Of a stretch of DNA of 64,000 nucleotides, positions 27,304 through 35,980 are shown one piece after another. The notes under the pieces are model-generated. The model was not told the DNA's origin, did no database searches, and saw only the letters and a list, made by a program, of their open reading frames with translations. The position numbers were made by a program, and so were the translations under genes. How positions within the stretch are numbered: position 1 is the first letter of the stretch; each line of letters opens with the position of its first letter. Source of the stretch: Xanthomonas sp. DAR 34887 (GTDB taxonomy: Bacteria; Pseudomonadota; Gammaproteobacteria; Xanthomonadales; Xanthomonadaceae). The stretch is from positions 4,999,001-5,063,000 of the forward strand of contig NZ_CP162490.1 of the NCBI RefSeq assembly GCF_041245805.1, written 5' to 3'.

Positions 27304-29190
27304 ATGACGTCCTCCAACACGCTCGCCGCCGCGCTCGCCGCTGTCCTGTTCGCCGGTGCCGCGCAGGCGGCTTCTCCCACCATCGGCCTGGGCGGCGTGC
27401 GCGGCCCGACGCCGCAGGCGGCCACCGCCAACGACCTGGGCCAGCGCTTCATCGTCAAGACCCGCGAGGGCGGCGCCCAGGCGCGCAGCCTGCTGGCCAC
27501 CACCCTCAGCAGCGCGGTCGCGCGCAGCGGCATGCAGCGCGCCAAGAGCGCCAGCGCCGGCGTGCCGGCACGCAGCGCGGTCAGCGCCACCGTGCTGCGC
27601 GACATGGCCGTGCCGGGCTGGCACGTGGTGCAGACCTCGCGCCACCTCAGCGACAGCGAGCGCACCGCCTTCATCAATGAACTGAAGGCCGACCCGTCGG
27701 TGGTGTCGGTACAGGTCGACCGGCTGTACCGGCGCCTGGACGAGGCCAGCGTGCGCCTGCCGGCCGCCGTCGCGGCCGCCGCCTCCACCACTCCCAACGA
27801 TCCGGCCTACGCTCAGCTGCAGTGGAACTTCCACGACCCGGTCGGCGGGGTCAACGCCGAGCAGGGCTGGACCCGCTCCACCGGCCAGGGCGTGGTGGTG
27901 GCGGTGGTCGACACCGGCGTGGTCAAGGACAACCCCGACCTGGCCGCAAACGTGCTGCCGGGCTACGACATGATCACCGACCACCGCGTCTCGCGCCGCG
28001 ACAGCGATGGCCGCGTGCCCGGTGGCTACGACCTGGGCGACTGGGTCGAGGCCGACTACTGCACCGCGCTCGGCGCATCCGGCAACGCCCCGGAGCCGAG
28101 CTCGTGGCACGGCAGCCATGTCTCCGGCACCATCGCCCAGGTCACCAACAACAACCTGGCGACCGCTGGGCTGGCCTACGGCGCCAAGGTCGTACCGGTG
28201 CGCGTGCTCGGTTCCTGCGGCGGTTTCGGCAGCGACATCGCCGACGGCATGCTGTGGGCCGCGGGCCTGCCGGTGGCCGGCCTGCCGACCAATCCGAACC
28301 CGGCCGAGGTGATCAACATGAGCCTGGGCAGCGGCGGTCCGGATACCTGCCCGCAGATCTACCAGGACGCGATCGACCAGATCAACGCCAAGGGCACGAT
28401 CATCGTGGTCGCCGCTGGCAACTCCAACGCCAACGCCGCCACCTACACCATGTCCTCCTGCAACGGCGTGATCAGCGTCGGCGCCTCGCGCGTCAACGGC
28501 GGCCGCGCCAGCTACTCCAACTACGGCACCCGCGTGGACATCGCCGCGCCGGGCGGCGGCGGCGATGTCGACGGCAATCCGAACGGCTACATCTTCCAGG
28601 TGCTCAACGGCGGCACGCAGAGCCCGACCGGCGACTGGCAGATCGGCGGCATGGCCGGCACCTCGATGGCGTCCCCGCACGTGGCCGCGGCGGTGGCGAT
28701 GGTGCAGAGCATCGCCCCGACCCCGCTCACCTGGACCGCCATGCGCGACCTGCTGCGCGCCAGCGCGCGGCCGTTCCCGGTGGCGATCGCCACCACCACG
28801 CCGATCGGCGCCGGCATCCTGGATGTCGACATGCTGCTGCAGATGGCGACCACGCCGCCGTGCCAGCCGTCTGACAGCAGCTGCGTGCCACCGACCAAGA
28901 CCTTGACCAACAAGGTCGAGATGCGTGGCATCGGCAGCCAGGGCGGCGACGCGCTGTACAGCTTCCAGGCCACCGCCGGCACAGCGGTCAGCTTCATGAC
29001 CTTCGGCGGCACCGGCAACGTGGCGATGTACGTGTCGGCGGGCACGGTGCCGACCAGCAGCAGCTACGCCGCCCGCTCCACCCGCGCCGGCACCACGCAG
29101 ACGGTCCGCATCACCCCGTCCAGCGCGGGCACTTACTACGTGCGTCTGAGCGGCAGCTACAGCGGCCTGACCGTGGTGGCGCGGCAGTGA
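27304..29190 (+). CDS. Secreted subtilisin-type (S8) serine protease with C-terminal PPC domain
   Basis: This 628-residue extracellular protease has a signal peptide (NTLAAALAAVLFAGAAQAA), a propeptide to about residue 160 (QRFIVKTREGG, GWHVVQTSRHLSDSERTAFI), and a catalytic domain. The predicted triad is Asp203 (VVAVVDTGV), His269 (WHGSHVSG) and Ser454 (AGTSMASPHVAAA). Residues ~540-628 are a PPC-like beta domain (DALYSFQATAGTAVSFMTF, YYVRLSGSYSGLTVVAR), which such proteases often lose on maturation. AGGA lies seven bases before the start. It lies directly after the adhesin gene on the same strand and is followed by a strong terminator. Confidence 0.95.
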   Translation: MTSSNTLAAALAAVLFAGAAQAASPTIGLGGVRGPTPQAATANDLGQRFIVKTREGGAQARSLLATTLSSAVARSGMQRAKSASAGVPARSAVSATVLRDMAVPGWHVVQTSRHLSDSERTAFINELKADPSVVSVQVDRLYRRLDEASVRLPAAVAAAASTTPNDPAYAQLQWNFHDPVGGVNAEQGWTRSTGQGVVVAVVDTGVVKDNPDLAANVLPGYDMITDHRVSRRDSDGRVPGGYDLGDWVEADYCTALGASGNAPEPSSWHGSHVSGTIAQVTNNNLATAGLAYGAKVVPVRVLGSCGGFGSDIADGMLWAAGLPVAGLPTNPNPAEVINMSLGSGGPDTCPQIYQDAIDQINAKGTIIVVAAGNSNANAATYTMSSCNGVISVGASRVNGGRASYSNYGTRVDIAAPGGGGDVDGNPNGYIFQVLNGGTQSPTGDWQIGGMAGTSMASPHVAAAVAMVQSIAPTPLTWTAMRDLLRASARPFPVAIATTTPIGAGILDVDMLLQMATTPPCQPSDSSCVPPTKTLTNKVEMRGIGSQGGDALYSFQATAGTAVSFMTFGGTGNVAMYVSAGTVPTSSSYAARSTRAGTTQTVRITPSSAGTYYVRLSGSYSGLTVVARQ

Positions 29191-29272
29191 TCGGCACGCG
29201 GCGGCGCCGTTCGCCGCCGCACCGACGGGCGCGGGAGGATCCCTTCCCGCGCAGGTGTTGAAGGCTCGATTG

Positions 29273-29298
29273 GCCCGCCATCCGGCGGGCTTTTTTTT
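29273..29298 (+). terminator. Rho-independent terminator after the protease gene
   Basis: A seven-base-pair GC stem (GCCCGCC, loop ATCC, GGCGGGC) is followed by eight Ts. It ends the adhesin/protease transcript. A second hairpin (GCGGGAGG/CCTTCCCGC) lies just upstream near 29231-29250. Confidence 0.92.
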
Positions 29299-29382
29299 GC
29301 GGTGCCGCGGCGGAAGCGACGCCGCGCGGGCACCGCGCCAACGGCTCACGCCTGCGGCCCGACGCGTGAAGCGCCGCCTCGC

Positions 29383-32300
29383 CTAGCGGCCTTCGCGCAG
29401 GAACCGCGCCATCGACGACACGCCCGGCAGCGCCGGCTGGAACTGGCCGGCGACGTCGACGAAGCCGCGCATCACCGCGATCTCGCGCGGCGGGCGGTTC
29501 AGGGTATCGCGCAGGTCCGGGTCGGCACCGGCGCGCAGCAGGCGCTGCACCAGCAGCGGCAGGCCGTGCAGCGCGGCCAGGTGCAGCGGGCCGAAACCGC
29601 GCGGGTCCTGCACGTCCAGGCTCACGTCCTCGTCGAGCAGGCGCTCCACCCCGGCCAGCACCACCGGCTCCTCGCAGGCGGTGCCCGGTTCGGCGCGCGC
29701 GCCGAGCAGCAATAGCAACGGCGTGACCCCGCCGGCGGCGCTGCGGTCGGCTTCGGCGCCGGCCAGCAACAAGGTGTCCAGCAACGCCAGCAGGCGCGAC
29801 TTGTCGCGCGCGGTGAAGCCGTACAGCGCGGCGCAGTGCAGCGGCGCCAGTTGCTGCGCGTCGCCGGCATGCACGTCGGCGCCGGCCGCCAGCAGGCGCG
29901 CGGCGATGTCCGGCAGGCCCAGCGCGCAGGCCAGCATCAGCACGGTGACGCCACCGGGCAGGCGGTGTTCGATCTGCGCGCCGGCGGCCAGCAGCGCAGC
30001 GACGATCTCGGTCTGGCGCATGCTCACCGCCGCCGACAACGGCGTGGCGCCGCTGCCCGCGGCGTGCTGCAGGTTGGCGCCGCGCGCCAGCAGCAGGTCC
30101 ACTGCCGCGGCATGGCCGCCGCCGGCGGCGCGCAGCAGCGCGGTGCAGCCCTGCGCGTCGATCGCGTCCACCGGCAGGCCGAGGTCGATCAGGCGGCGGA
30201 TCGCGTCGGCGTCGCCGACCATCGCCGCGGCCGGCAGGTCGGCCTCGCGCAGCGGGCGCCGCGGCAACGGCCAGATCCGCCAGTCCAGCCAGTCGGCCAG
30301 GTCGCGGCGGCCGCTGGCCAGGGCCACGCCCAGAGGGGTCTGGCCGTCGGCGGCGCGCGCCTCCGGCGAGGCGCCCTGCTGGATGAGCAGCTTCAGCGAA
30401 GCCTCGCGGCCGAGCGCGGCGGCCAGGTGCAGCGCGGTCATGCCGTGGCTGTCGCGCGCCTCGCGGTCGGCGCCGCGTTCGAGCAGTTGCAGTTGCAGGC
30501 GCAGCCAGCCCAGGCGCACCGCCAGCGCCAGCGGCGGATCGCCGGCCGGCGACGGCGCGAACGGGTCGGCGCCGCGTTCGAGCAATTCCAGCGCGAACTG
30601 CTCCAGCGCGCGCGAGGCGTGGTCGTGCTGGGCGCAGGCGGCGAGCAGCCGGGTCAGGCCGCCGCGGCCGGCCGGCGACACGCCCTGGCGCAGCATCGCC
30701 TGCAGGCTGGGCACCGCTTCCACGCCGCGCGAGAGCAGCGCGAACATCGGCGTGTCGCCGCAGGCATCGAGCACGTCCGGCGCGGCGCCATGCGCCAGCA
30801 GCCACTCCACCGCCTGCGGATTCAGCGCCAGGTGCGGGTCGTGCAACAGCGCGCCCAGTTCGTCGGCCGCGCACAGCCGCGCCAGCGCCGCCAGGCCGTC
30901 GCGCTGGCCCAGTTGCAGGCCTTCGCGCAGCAGTTCCAGCGGCGGCCGGTCCGGCAGGCTGGCGCTGCCGACCTCGCCCTGGCCGTCGCTGACCGCGGCC
31001 GGCAACGGATAGTCGGGATCCAGCGCGGACACGATCGCCCAGCGCCCGGCCTCGGCGGCCAGATCGACCGCGCGGCGACCGCTCTGATCCGGCTGCGCGG
31101 CCGCGATGCCCAGCTCCAGCAGGCGCCGGATCAGGCCCGGCGAGACCTGGTCGGCGGTGCAGGCCAGCAGCACCGCGTTGCGCCCGTCGCCATCGACCGC
31201 GCCAAGGTCGGGCTTGTGCGGCAGCAGGTGTTCGAGCACCGCGACGCGGCCATGCCGCGCGGCTTCCAGCCACGGCGTGCGGCCCAGGGCGTCGCGCGCC
31301 TCCAGGTTGGCGCCGGCGCCGAGCAGCGCATCGACGATTTCCACATGCCCGGCCTGCGCCGCCTCGTGCAAGGCGCTGCGGCGCTGGCGATCGCGCGCAT
31401 CGACCCGCGCCTTGTGCTTGAGCAGCATCTGCACGCCGGCCGGATCGTCTTCCTCGGTACCGGCGGCGGCCAGCAGCACCGGGCTGCCCTCGGCCGGTTC
31501 CGGCTTGGCGCCGCGCTCGAGCAGGAACTTGCCCATGCGCCAGTTGCCGACGTGGCAGGCCACCGCCAGCGGGGTCAGGCCGTCGCGGTTCAACGCGTCC
31601 AGCTCGGCCGCGGCATCGCGCAGCAAGGCCGCCACGCCCGGATCGGAACTGCGCGCGGCGTGGTGCAGCGGGGTGTTGCCGTCGCTGTCGCTGGCGCGCG
31701 GATCGGCGCCGTTGGCGAGCAGGGTCATCACCGCTTCGGGACGGCCGTGCCAGCTGTCGCGGGTGGCGGCCAGCAGCGGGGTCATGCCCAGGTGCGGCTG
31801 GTTGACGTCCACCCCGCGCACGATCAGCTCGCGCAGCAGGCGCAGGTCCGGCAACACCGCGGCCAGCACCGGCAGGCTGCGCTGGTCGCGCCAGTCCGGC
31901 GCCGGCAGCGCATGCGGGTCGGCGCCGGACTGCAGCAGTTGCAGCGCGCGGTCCACGCGGCCGCCGCGCGCGGCGTCGTACAGCGCCGCATGCAGCTCGT
32001 CCGCCGGCGGCGCCGCTTCGTCCTCGCGCGGCGCGGCATTGGCGCTCAGTTCGGCGAACAAATCCGCCGAGGTGGCCCGCACCGGCTGCGGCAGCGCCTG
32101 CGGCGCCGCCACGCGCTGCAGCAACGCGTGCAGCAGCGGCGACAGCAGCGCATAGGCCAGCGCCAGCGGCCAGCGCGCGGCGGCGGCCAGCAGCTCGGGC
32201 CAGGCCAGCAGCACGCCGACGCCGGCCAGCAGCAACACCAGTGCCGCCACCGCCAGGCCGCGCCAGGCCTGCACGTCCTGCTGCGCCAGCGCATGCCAGC

Positions 32301-32703
32301 GCGCGCCCAGCGCGCCGCCCTCGCATTCGCTACCGTGCCACAGCGGCCAGGTGCGCCACAGCCCGAGCAGCGCGGCGCTGGCGGCCACGCTCAGCGCCAG
32401 CGCCGCGGCCAGGCTGCCGCTGTCGCGCAGCGCCGCCAGCGGCCAGGCCACCAGCAGCGCGACCAGGCCCAGTCCGCCGGCCCACAGCGCCAGCAGCGGC
32501 AGCAGATCGCGGCCCAGCGCCTGCACGCTGGCCGGCCGCGGCCGGCTGCCGCGGGACCAGGACAGCGCCAGTGCGAACGCCGGCTGCGCCAGCCACGCGC
32601 CCAGCGCCGCGGCCAGCGGGCCGAACCCGGCGACCAGCGCCAGCGACGCGCCCAGCGCGGCGGCGATCCAGGGAGCGCGCGCGCGGAAGGGGGATTCAGT
32701 CAT
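29383..32703 (-). CDS. Large ankyrin-repeat protein with N-terminal membrane segments
   Basis: This 1106-residue protein starts with about five hydrophobic segments in residues 1-210 (WIAAALGASLALVAGFGPLAAAL, LLPLLALWAGGLGLVALLVAWPLA, GLAVAALVLLLAGVGVLLAW). The remainder is almost entirely ankyrin repeats, with typical units such as DSDGNTPLHHAARSSDP, DGLTPLAVACHVGNWRMGKFLLERGA, SALHEAAQAGHVEIVDALLGAGA and HGMTALHLAAALGREASLKLLIQQGA. It is probably an inner-membrane protein displaying a long cytoplasmic solenoid for protein binding; the partner is unknown. The start overlaps the end of ycgL by eight bases, so the two are co-transcribed. Confidence 0.9.
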   Translation of the reverse strand: MTESPFRARAPWIAAALGASLALVAGFGPLAAALGAWLAQPAFALALSWSRGSRPRPASVQALGRDLLPLLALWAGGLGLVALLVAWPLAALRDSGSLAAALALSVAASAALLGLWRTWPLWHGSECEGGALGARWHALAQQDVQAWRGLAVAALVLLLAGVGVLLAWPELLAAAARWPLALAYALLSPLLHALLQRVAAPQALPQPVRATSADLFAELSANAAPREDEAAPPADELHAALYDAARGGRVDRALQLLQSGADPHALPAPDWRDQRSLPVLAAVLPDLRLLRELIVRGVDVNQPHLGMTPLLAATRDSWHGRPEAVMTLLANGADPRASDSDGNTPLHHAARSSDPGVAALLRDAAAELDALNRDGLTPLAVACHVGNWRMGKFLLERGAKPEPAEGSPVLLAAAGTEEDDPAGVQMLLKHKARVDARDRQRRSALHEAAQAGHVEIVDALLGAGANLEARDALGRTPWLEAARHGRVAVLEHLLPHKPDLGAVDGDGRNAVLLACTADQVSPGLIRRLLELGIAAAQPDQSGRRAVDLAAEAGRWAIVSALDPDYPLPAAVSDGQGEVGSASLPDRPPLELLREGLQLGQRDGLAALARLCAADELGALLHDPHLALNPQAVEWLLAHGAAPDVLDACGDTPMFALLSRGVEAVPSLQAMLRQGVSPAGRGGLTRLLAACAQHDHASRALEQFALELLERGADPFAPSPAGDPPLALAVRLGWLRLQLQLLERGADREARDSHGMTALHLAAALGREASLKLLIQQGASPEARAADGQTPLGVALASGRRDLADWLDWRIWPLPRRPLREADLPAAAMVGDADAIRRLIDLGLPVDAIDAQGCTALLRAAGGGHAAAVDLLLARGANLQHAAGSGATPLSAAVSMRQTEIVAALLAAGAQIEHRLPGGVTVLMLACALGLPDIAARLLAAGADVHAGDAQQLAPLHCAALYGFTARDKSRLLALLDTLLLAGAEADRSAAGGVTPLLLLLGARAEPGTACEEPVVLAGVERLLDEDVSLDVQDPRGFGPLHLAALHGLPLLVQRLLRAGADPDLRDTLNRPPREIAVMRGFVDVAGQFQPALPGVSSMARFLREGR

Positions 32704-32956
32704 CGTGTCGATCGGTCCGGCCGTCGGGCAGCGGCGGCAATTGCAGATGGAAACCGCAGCCGGCCAGGTTCGCGCGGACCGCCGCGGGGTCGGCCCGGGC
32801 CAGGGTGCGTTCGGCGGTCAACGCCACGTCCAGCACGAACACCAGCGGCTGCAACGACGCCAGCAGCGGCTGCGGCAGACAGCCGAAGTCGTCGCGCGCG
32901 GCGAGGTAGAGATAGGTGTCCGGCTTGCGTTGGCTTTTGTAGACGTAGGCTTGCAT
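32696..32956 (-). CDS. YcgL domain protein
   Basis: This 86-residue soluble protein matches the YcgL family (UPF0745) in length and pattern: MQAYVYKSQRKPDTYLYLAARDDFGCLPQPLL, then LPPLPDGR, the conserved YLQLPPP-like end. The biochemical role is unknown in any organism to my knowledge. The chosen ATG gives the usual family N-terminus; an upstream in-frame ATG would add 28 unconserved residues. It overlaps the ankyrin gene start by eight bases and is divergent from the pigment operon across ~190 bases. Confidence 0.88.
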   Translation of the reverse strand: MQAYVYKSQRKPDTYLYLAARDDFGCLPQPLLASLQPLVFVLDVALTAERTLARADPAAVRANLAGCGFHLQLPPLPDGRTDRHDD

Positions 32957-33150
32957 GCCCGTGGCGTGCGCCTGGCGTGGAAAGGCAAGCGATTGTGGAG
33001 GAAATGCGCCAGCGGCGAAAGCGCACGCGCCGCGCTGCATTTATAAATGCACGCGCCGTGCCCGTTCACATTCGCCGTGGGCGCACGCGCTTCACGGCGT
33101 TGCGGAACGCGCCGATATACTCCTGCGACTCGTCCTTTACGGAATATCGC

Positions 33151-34377
33151 GTGACCGAAGCGTCCCCGTCGCCCCGCATGGCACCCGTCGCAATTCGTGC
33201 GTACACCGCGACCACCGCGCTCGGCAGCGGATTGCAGGCTCAGGCCACGGCCTTGCGCGACAGCCGCAGCGGCCTGCGCCGCAACGATTTCGGCGCGCAG
33301 CCACTGCCCTGCTGGATCGGCCGCGTGGATGCGCTGGAAACGCTGTCGCTGCCGCCGGCGCTGGCCGCATGGGACTGCCGCAACAACCGCCTGGCCTGGT
33401 TGGCGCTGCAGCAGGACGGCCTGCGCGAGGAGGTCGCCGCCGCCGCGCAGCGCCATGGCGCCGAGCGCGTGGCGGTGGTGATGGGCACGTCCACTTCCAG
33501 CATCGGCGCTAGCGAAGAGGCCTATACCCGGCTCGAACAGGACGCCGAGGGCGCGCGATTCCCCGCCGACCTGGAGCGGCCGATCGTGCACACGCCGCAT
33601 TCGCTGGGCGATTTCGTGCGCGCCGCCAGCGGCCTGCGCGGACCGTGCATCACCGTCGCCACCGCCTGTTCGTCCAGCGCCAAGGTGTTCGCGCAGGCGG
33701 CGCGGCTGATCGCCGCCGGGGTGGTGGATGCGGCGCTGGTCGGCGGCGTGGACACGCTGTGCGGCAGCGTGCTGTTCGGCTTCAACGCGCTGCAGCTGGT
33801 GTCGCCGGAGCTGTGCCGGCCGTTCGACGTGCGCCGGATCGGGCTGTCGCTGGGCGAAGCCGGCGGCTACGCACTGCTGGAGCGTACCGATGCCGCCGAC
33901 GCGCCGCCGGCGCTGGCGCTGCTGTGCGGCTATGGCGAATCCAGCGACGCGCACCATATGTCCGCGCCGCACCCGCAGGGCCTGGGCGCGCGCCTGGCGA
34001 TGGGCAGCGCGCTGCAGCGCGCCGGCGTGGACGCTGCCGAGATCGGCTACCTGAACCTGCATGGCACCGCCACGCCGGCCAACGACAGCATCGAGGCCGC
34101 CGCCGTCGCCGTGCTGTTCCCGGCCACGCTGCATGCCAGTTCGACCAAGGCCTGGACCGGGCATACGCTGGGCGCGGCCGGTATCGTCGAGTCGGTCTTC
34201 GCGCTGCTGGCGCTGCGCGACGGCCTGCTCCCCGGCACCCTCAACAGCGAGCAGCCCGATCCCGAATGCGGCCCGCAGATCCGCTTCGCCAATGCCCACG
34301 CACAGGTCCGTTACGCGATGAACAATTCCTTCGGCTTCGGCGGCAACAACTGCTCGCTGCTGTTCGGCCGCGCATGA
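33151..34377 (+). CDS. Xanthomonadin beta-ketoacyl-ACP synthase
   Basis: This 408-residue condensing enzyme of the FabB/FabF type would elongate the aryl-polyene chain with malonyl-ACP. The thiolase fold shows the active-site Cys in VATACSSSAKVFAQ, the His residues in NLHGTATPANDS and TKAWTGHTLGAAG, and the C-terminal NNSFGFGGNN. The GTG start at 33151 has GGAA upstream; ATG 33178 is an alternative. It is first in a rightward operon whose next three genes overlap it and each other by four bases. Pigment assignment rests on neighbours including xanB2 and xanA2. Confidence 0.9.
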   Translation: MTEASPSPRMAPVAIRAYTATTALGSGLQAQATALRDSRSGLRRNDFGAQPLPCWIGRVDALETLSLPPALAAWDCRNNRLAWLALQQDGLREEVAAAAQRHGAERVAVVMGTSTSSIGASEEAYTRLEQDAEGARFPADLERPIVHTPHSLGDFVRAASGLRGPCITVATACSSSAKVFAQAARLIAAGVVDAALVGGVDTLCGSVLFGFNALQLVSPELCRPFDVRRIGLSLGEAGGYALLERTDAADAPPALALLCGYGESSDAHHMSAPHPQGLGARLAMGSALQRAGVDAAEIGYLNLHGTATPANDSIEAAAVAVLFPATLHASSTKAWTGHTLGAAGIVESVFALLALRDGLLPGTLNSEQPDPECGPQIRFANAHAQVRYAMNNSFGFGGNNCSLLFGRA

Positions 34378-35162
34378 GCACGCCGATGTTGACCGCGACG
34401 ATCGAAGGCATCGGTTTCTGGACCGCGGGCCTGCCCAGCTGGGCGGCCGCACGCGCGTTCGCCGCCGGCAGCGGCGGCCTCATCGAGACGCCGGCGCGGC
34501 CGGCGTCGCAACTGCTGGCGCCCAACGAACGGCGCCGCGCGCCGGACACGGTGGCGGTGTCGCTGGAAGTGGCGCTGGCCGCGTGCCAGGACGCCGGCCG
34601 CGATCCGGCCACGCTGCCGTCGGTGTTCACCTCTACCCACGGCGATCTGGCGATCACCGACTACATGTGCACCACCCTGGCGAGTGATCCGCTGGCGATC
34701 TCGCCGACCAAGTTCCACAACTCGGTGCACAACGCCGCCGCCGGCTACTGGACCATCGGCGCCGGCGCCACCGCCGCAGCGACCGCGATCAGCGCGCACC
34801 ACGCCAGCTTCGCGCAGGGGCTGCTGGAAGCGCTGTCGCAGCTGGCGGCCGGCGAGGCGGCGGTGCTGCTGGCCGGCTACGACAGCCGCTCGACCGGTCC
34901 GCTCGGCCGCGTCTCGCACAGCGACGGCCTGCTCGGCGGCGCGCTGGTGCTCGGCGCCGCGGCGCTGCCCGGCAAGCCGCGCCTGCACGTGCGCCTGGCC
35001 GATGGCGACGCCGTCGCCGGCAGCGGCGCCCTCGCGCGGCATGCCGCCGGCAACGCGATGGCGCCGATGCTGGCGCTGTTCGACGCACTGGCCGCCGGCG
35101 CCGCCGGCTGCACGCTGGATGCCGGTGGCGGCCGCTGCCTGCAGGTGGAGTTGCAGGCGTGA
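34374..35162 (+). CDS. Beta-ketoacyl synthase-like chain-length factor
   Basis: This 262-residue short ketosynthase-like protein (PF13723-type) probably pairs with the preceding ketosynthase as the chain-length factor. The segment TSTHGDLAITDYMCTTLAS and SPTKFHNSVHNAAAGYWTI are typical. The usual active-site Cys of ketosynthases is absent (AAGYWTIGAG in that part of the fold), so it is not expected to condense on its own. The ATG overlaps the ketosynthase stop (ATGA), implying coupled synthesis of a heterodimer, as in aryl-polyene clusters elsewhere. Confidence 0.88.
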   Translation: MSTPMLTATIEGIGFWTAGLPSWAAARAFAAGSGGLIETPARPASQLLAPNERRRAPDTVAVSLEVALAACQDAGRDPATLPSVFTSTHGDLAITDYMCTTLASDPLAISPTKFHNSVHNAAAGYWTIGAGATAAATAISAHHASFAQGLLEALSQLAAGEAAVLLAGYDSRSTGPLGRVSHSDGLLGGALVLGAAALPGKPRLHVRLADGDAVAGSGALARHAAGNAMAPMLALFDALAAGAAGCTLDAGGGRCLQVELQA

Positions 35163-35980
35163 GCCGGATCGCGCTGAGCGCCGCCGATGCCGCGATCCTG
35201 ATTCCGGCGCTGAACGAATCTCTGCGCATCCGCGAAGTGGTCAGCGACGCGCTGGCGCACTGCCCGCGGGTGATCGTGGTCGACGATGGCTCCGACGACG
35301 GCACCAGCGACTGCATCGCCGACCTGCCGGTGACCCTGATCCGCCATCCGCAGCGGCGCGGCAAGGGCGCCGCGCTGCGCAGCGGCTTTGCCGAGGCGCA
35401 GCGCCAGGGCGCGCGCGCGGTGATGACCATGGACGGCGACGGCCAGCACAGCGCCGCCGATTTCCCGCGCCTGCTGGCCGCGGCCAATCGCCACCCCGGC
35501 TGCGTGATCGTCGGTGCGCGCCTGCGCAAGCGCGCCAGCCAGCCGACCATCCGCCGCATCGGCAACGACTTCGGCGACTGGGGCATCGCCTGGGGCTGCG
35601 GCTTCCGCCTGGTCGACAGCCAGAGCGGGCAGCGCCTGTATCCGCAGGCGGTGTACACCCTGCCGAACGTGCCCGGCGAGGGCTTCGTGTTCGAGGCGCA
35701 ACTGCTGATCTCCGCCGCGCGCCAGGCCGGCGCGCGCGTGGTCGCGGTGCCGATCGAAACCCGCTACGCCAACCAGACCCCGGGCAGCTTCCGCAAGAGC
35801 CATTTCCGCCTGGTGCGCGACCTGTGGAAGATCACCTCGCACGTGATCGCGCAGGTGTGGCAGTACGGCCACGTGGTTCGCGAATACCGCCGCGCCCGCG
35901 CCAACCCGGTGCTGATCGACGACGCGGCCGGCGAGTTCGCGGCCAAGCCCACCCCTTTCGACAAGGACGAAACGACATGA
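35159..35980 (+). CDS. Family 2 glycosyltransferase of the pigment cluster
   Basis: This 273-residue GT-A fold enzyme has the nucleotide-sugar motifs VIVVDDGSDDGTSD and TMDGDGQHSAADFPRLL, plus a polyprenyl-phosphate-mannose-synthase-like layout (RRGKGAALRSGFAEA). It starts with GTG overlapping the previous stop by four bases. It probably transfers a sugar onto the xanthomonadin lipid head group or its carrier; the substrate is inferred only from position. There is no clear transmembrane helix, so membrane contact would be peripheral. Confidence 0.88.
   Translation: MSRIALSAADAAILIPALNESLRIREVVSDALAHCPRVIVVDDGSDDGTSDCIADLPVTLIRHPQRRGKGAALRSGFAEAQRQGARAVMTMDGDGQHSAADFPRLLAAANRHPGCVIVGARLRKRASQPTIRRIGNDFGDWGIAWGCGFRLVDSQSGQRLYPQAVYTLPNVPGEGFVFEAQLLISAARQAGARVVAVPIETRYANQTPGSFRKSHFRLVRDLWKITSHVIAQVWQYGHVVREYRRARANPVLIDDAAGEFAAKPTPFDKDETT

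Noticed and set aside
29836..33150. A long plus-strand open frame running into the ketosynthase
   Set aside because: It is antisense to the ankyrin gene and rich in Arg/Gln/Ala. Only the last 409 codons, from the GTG at 33151, look like a protein.
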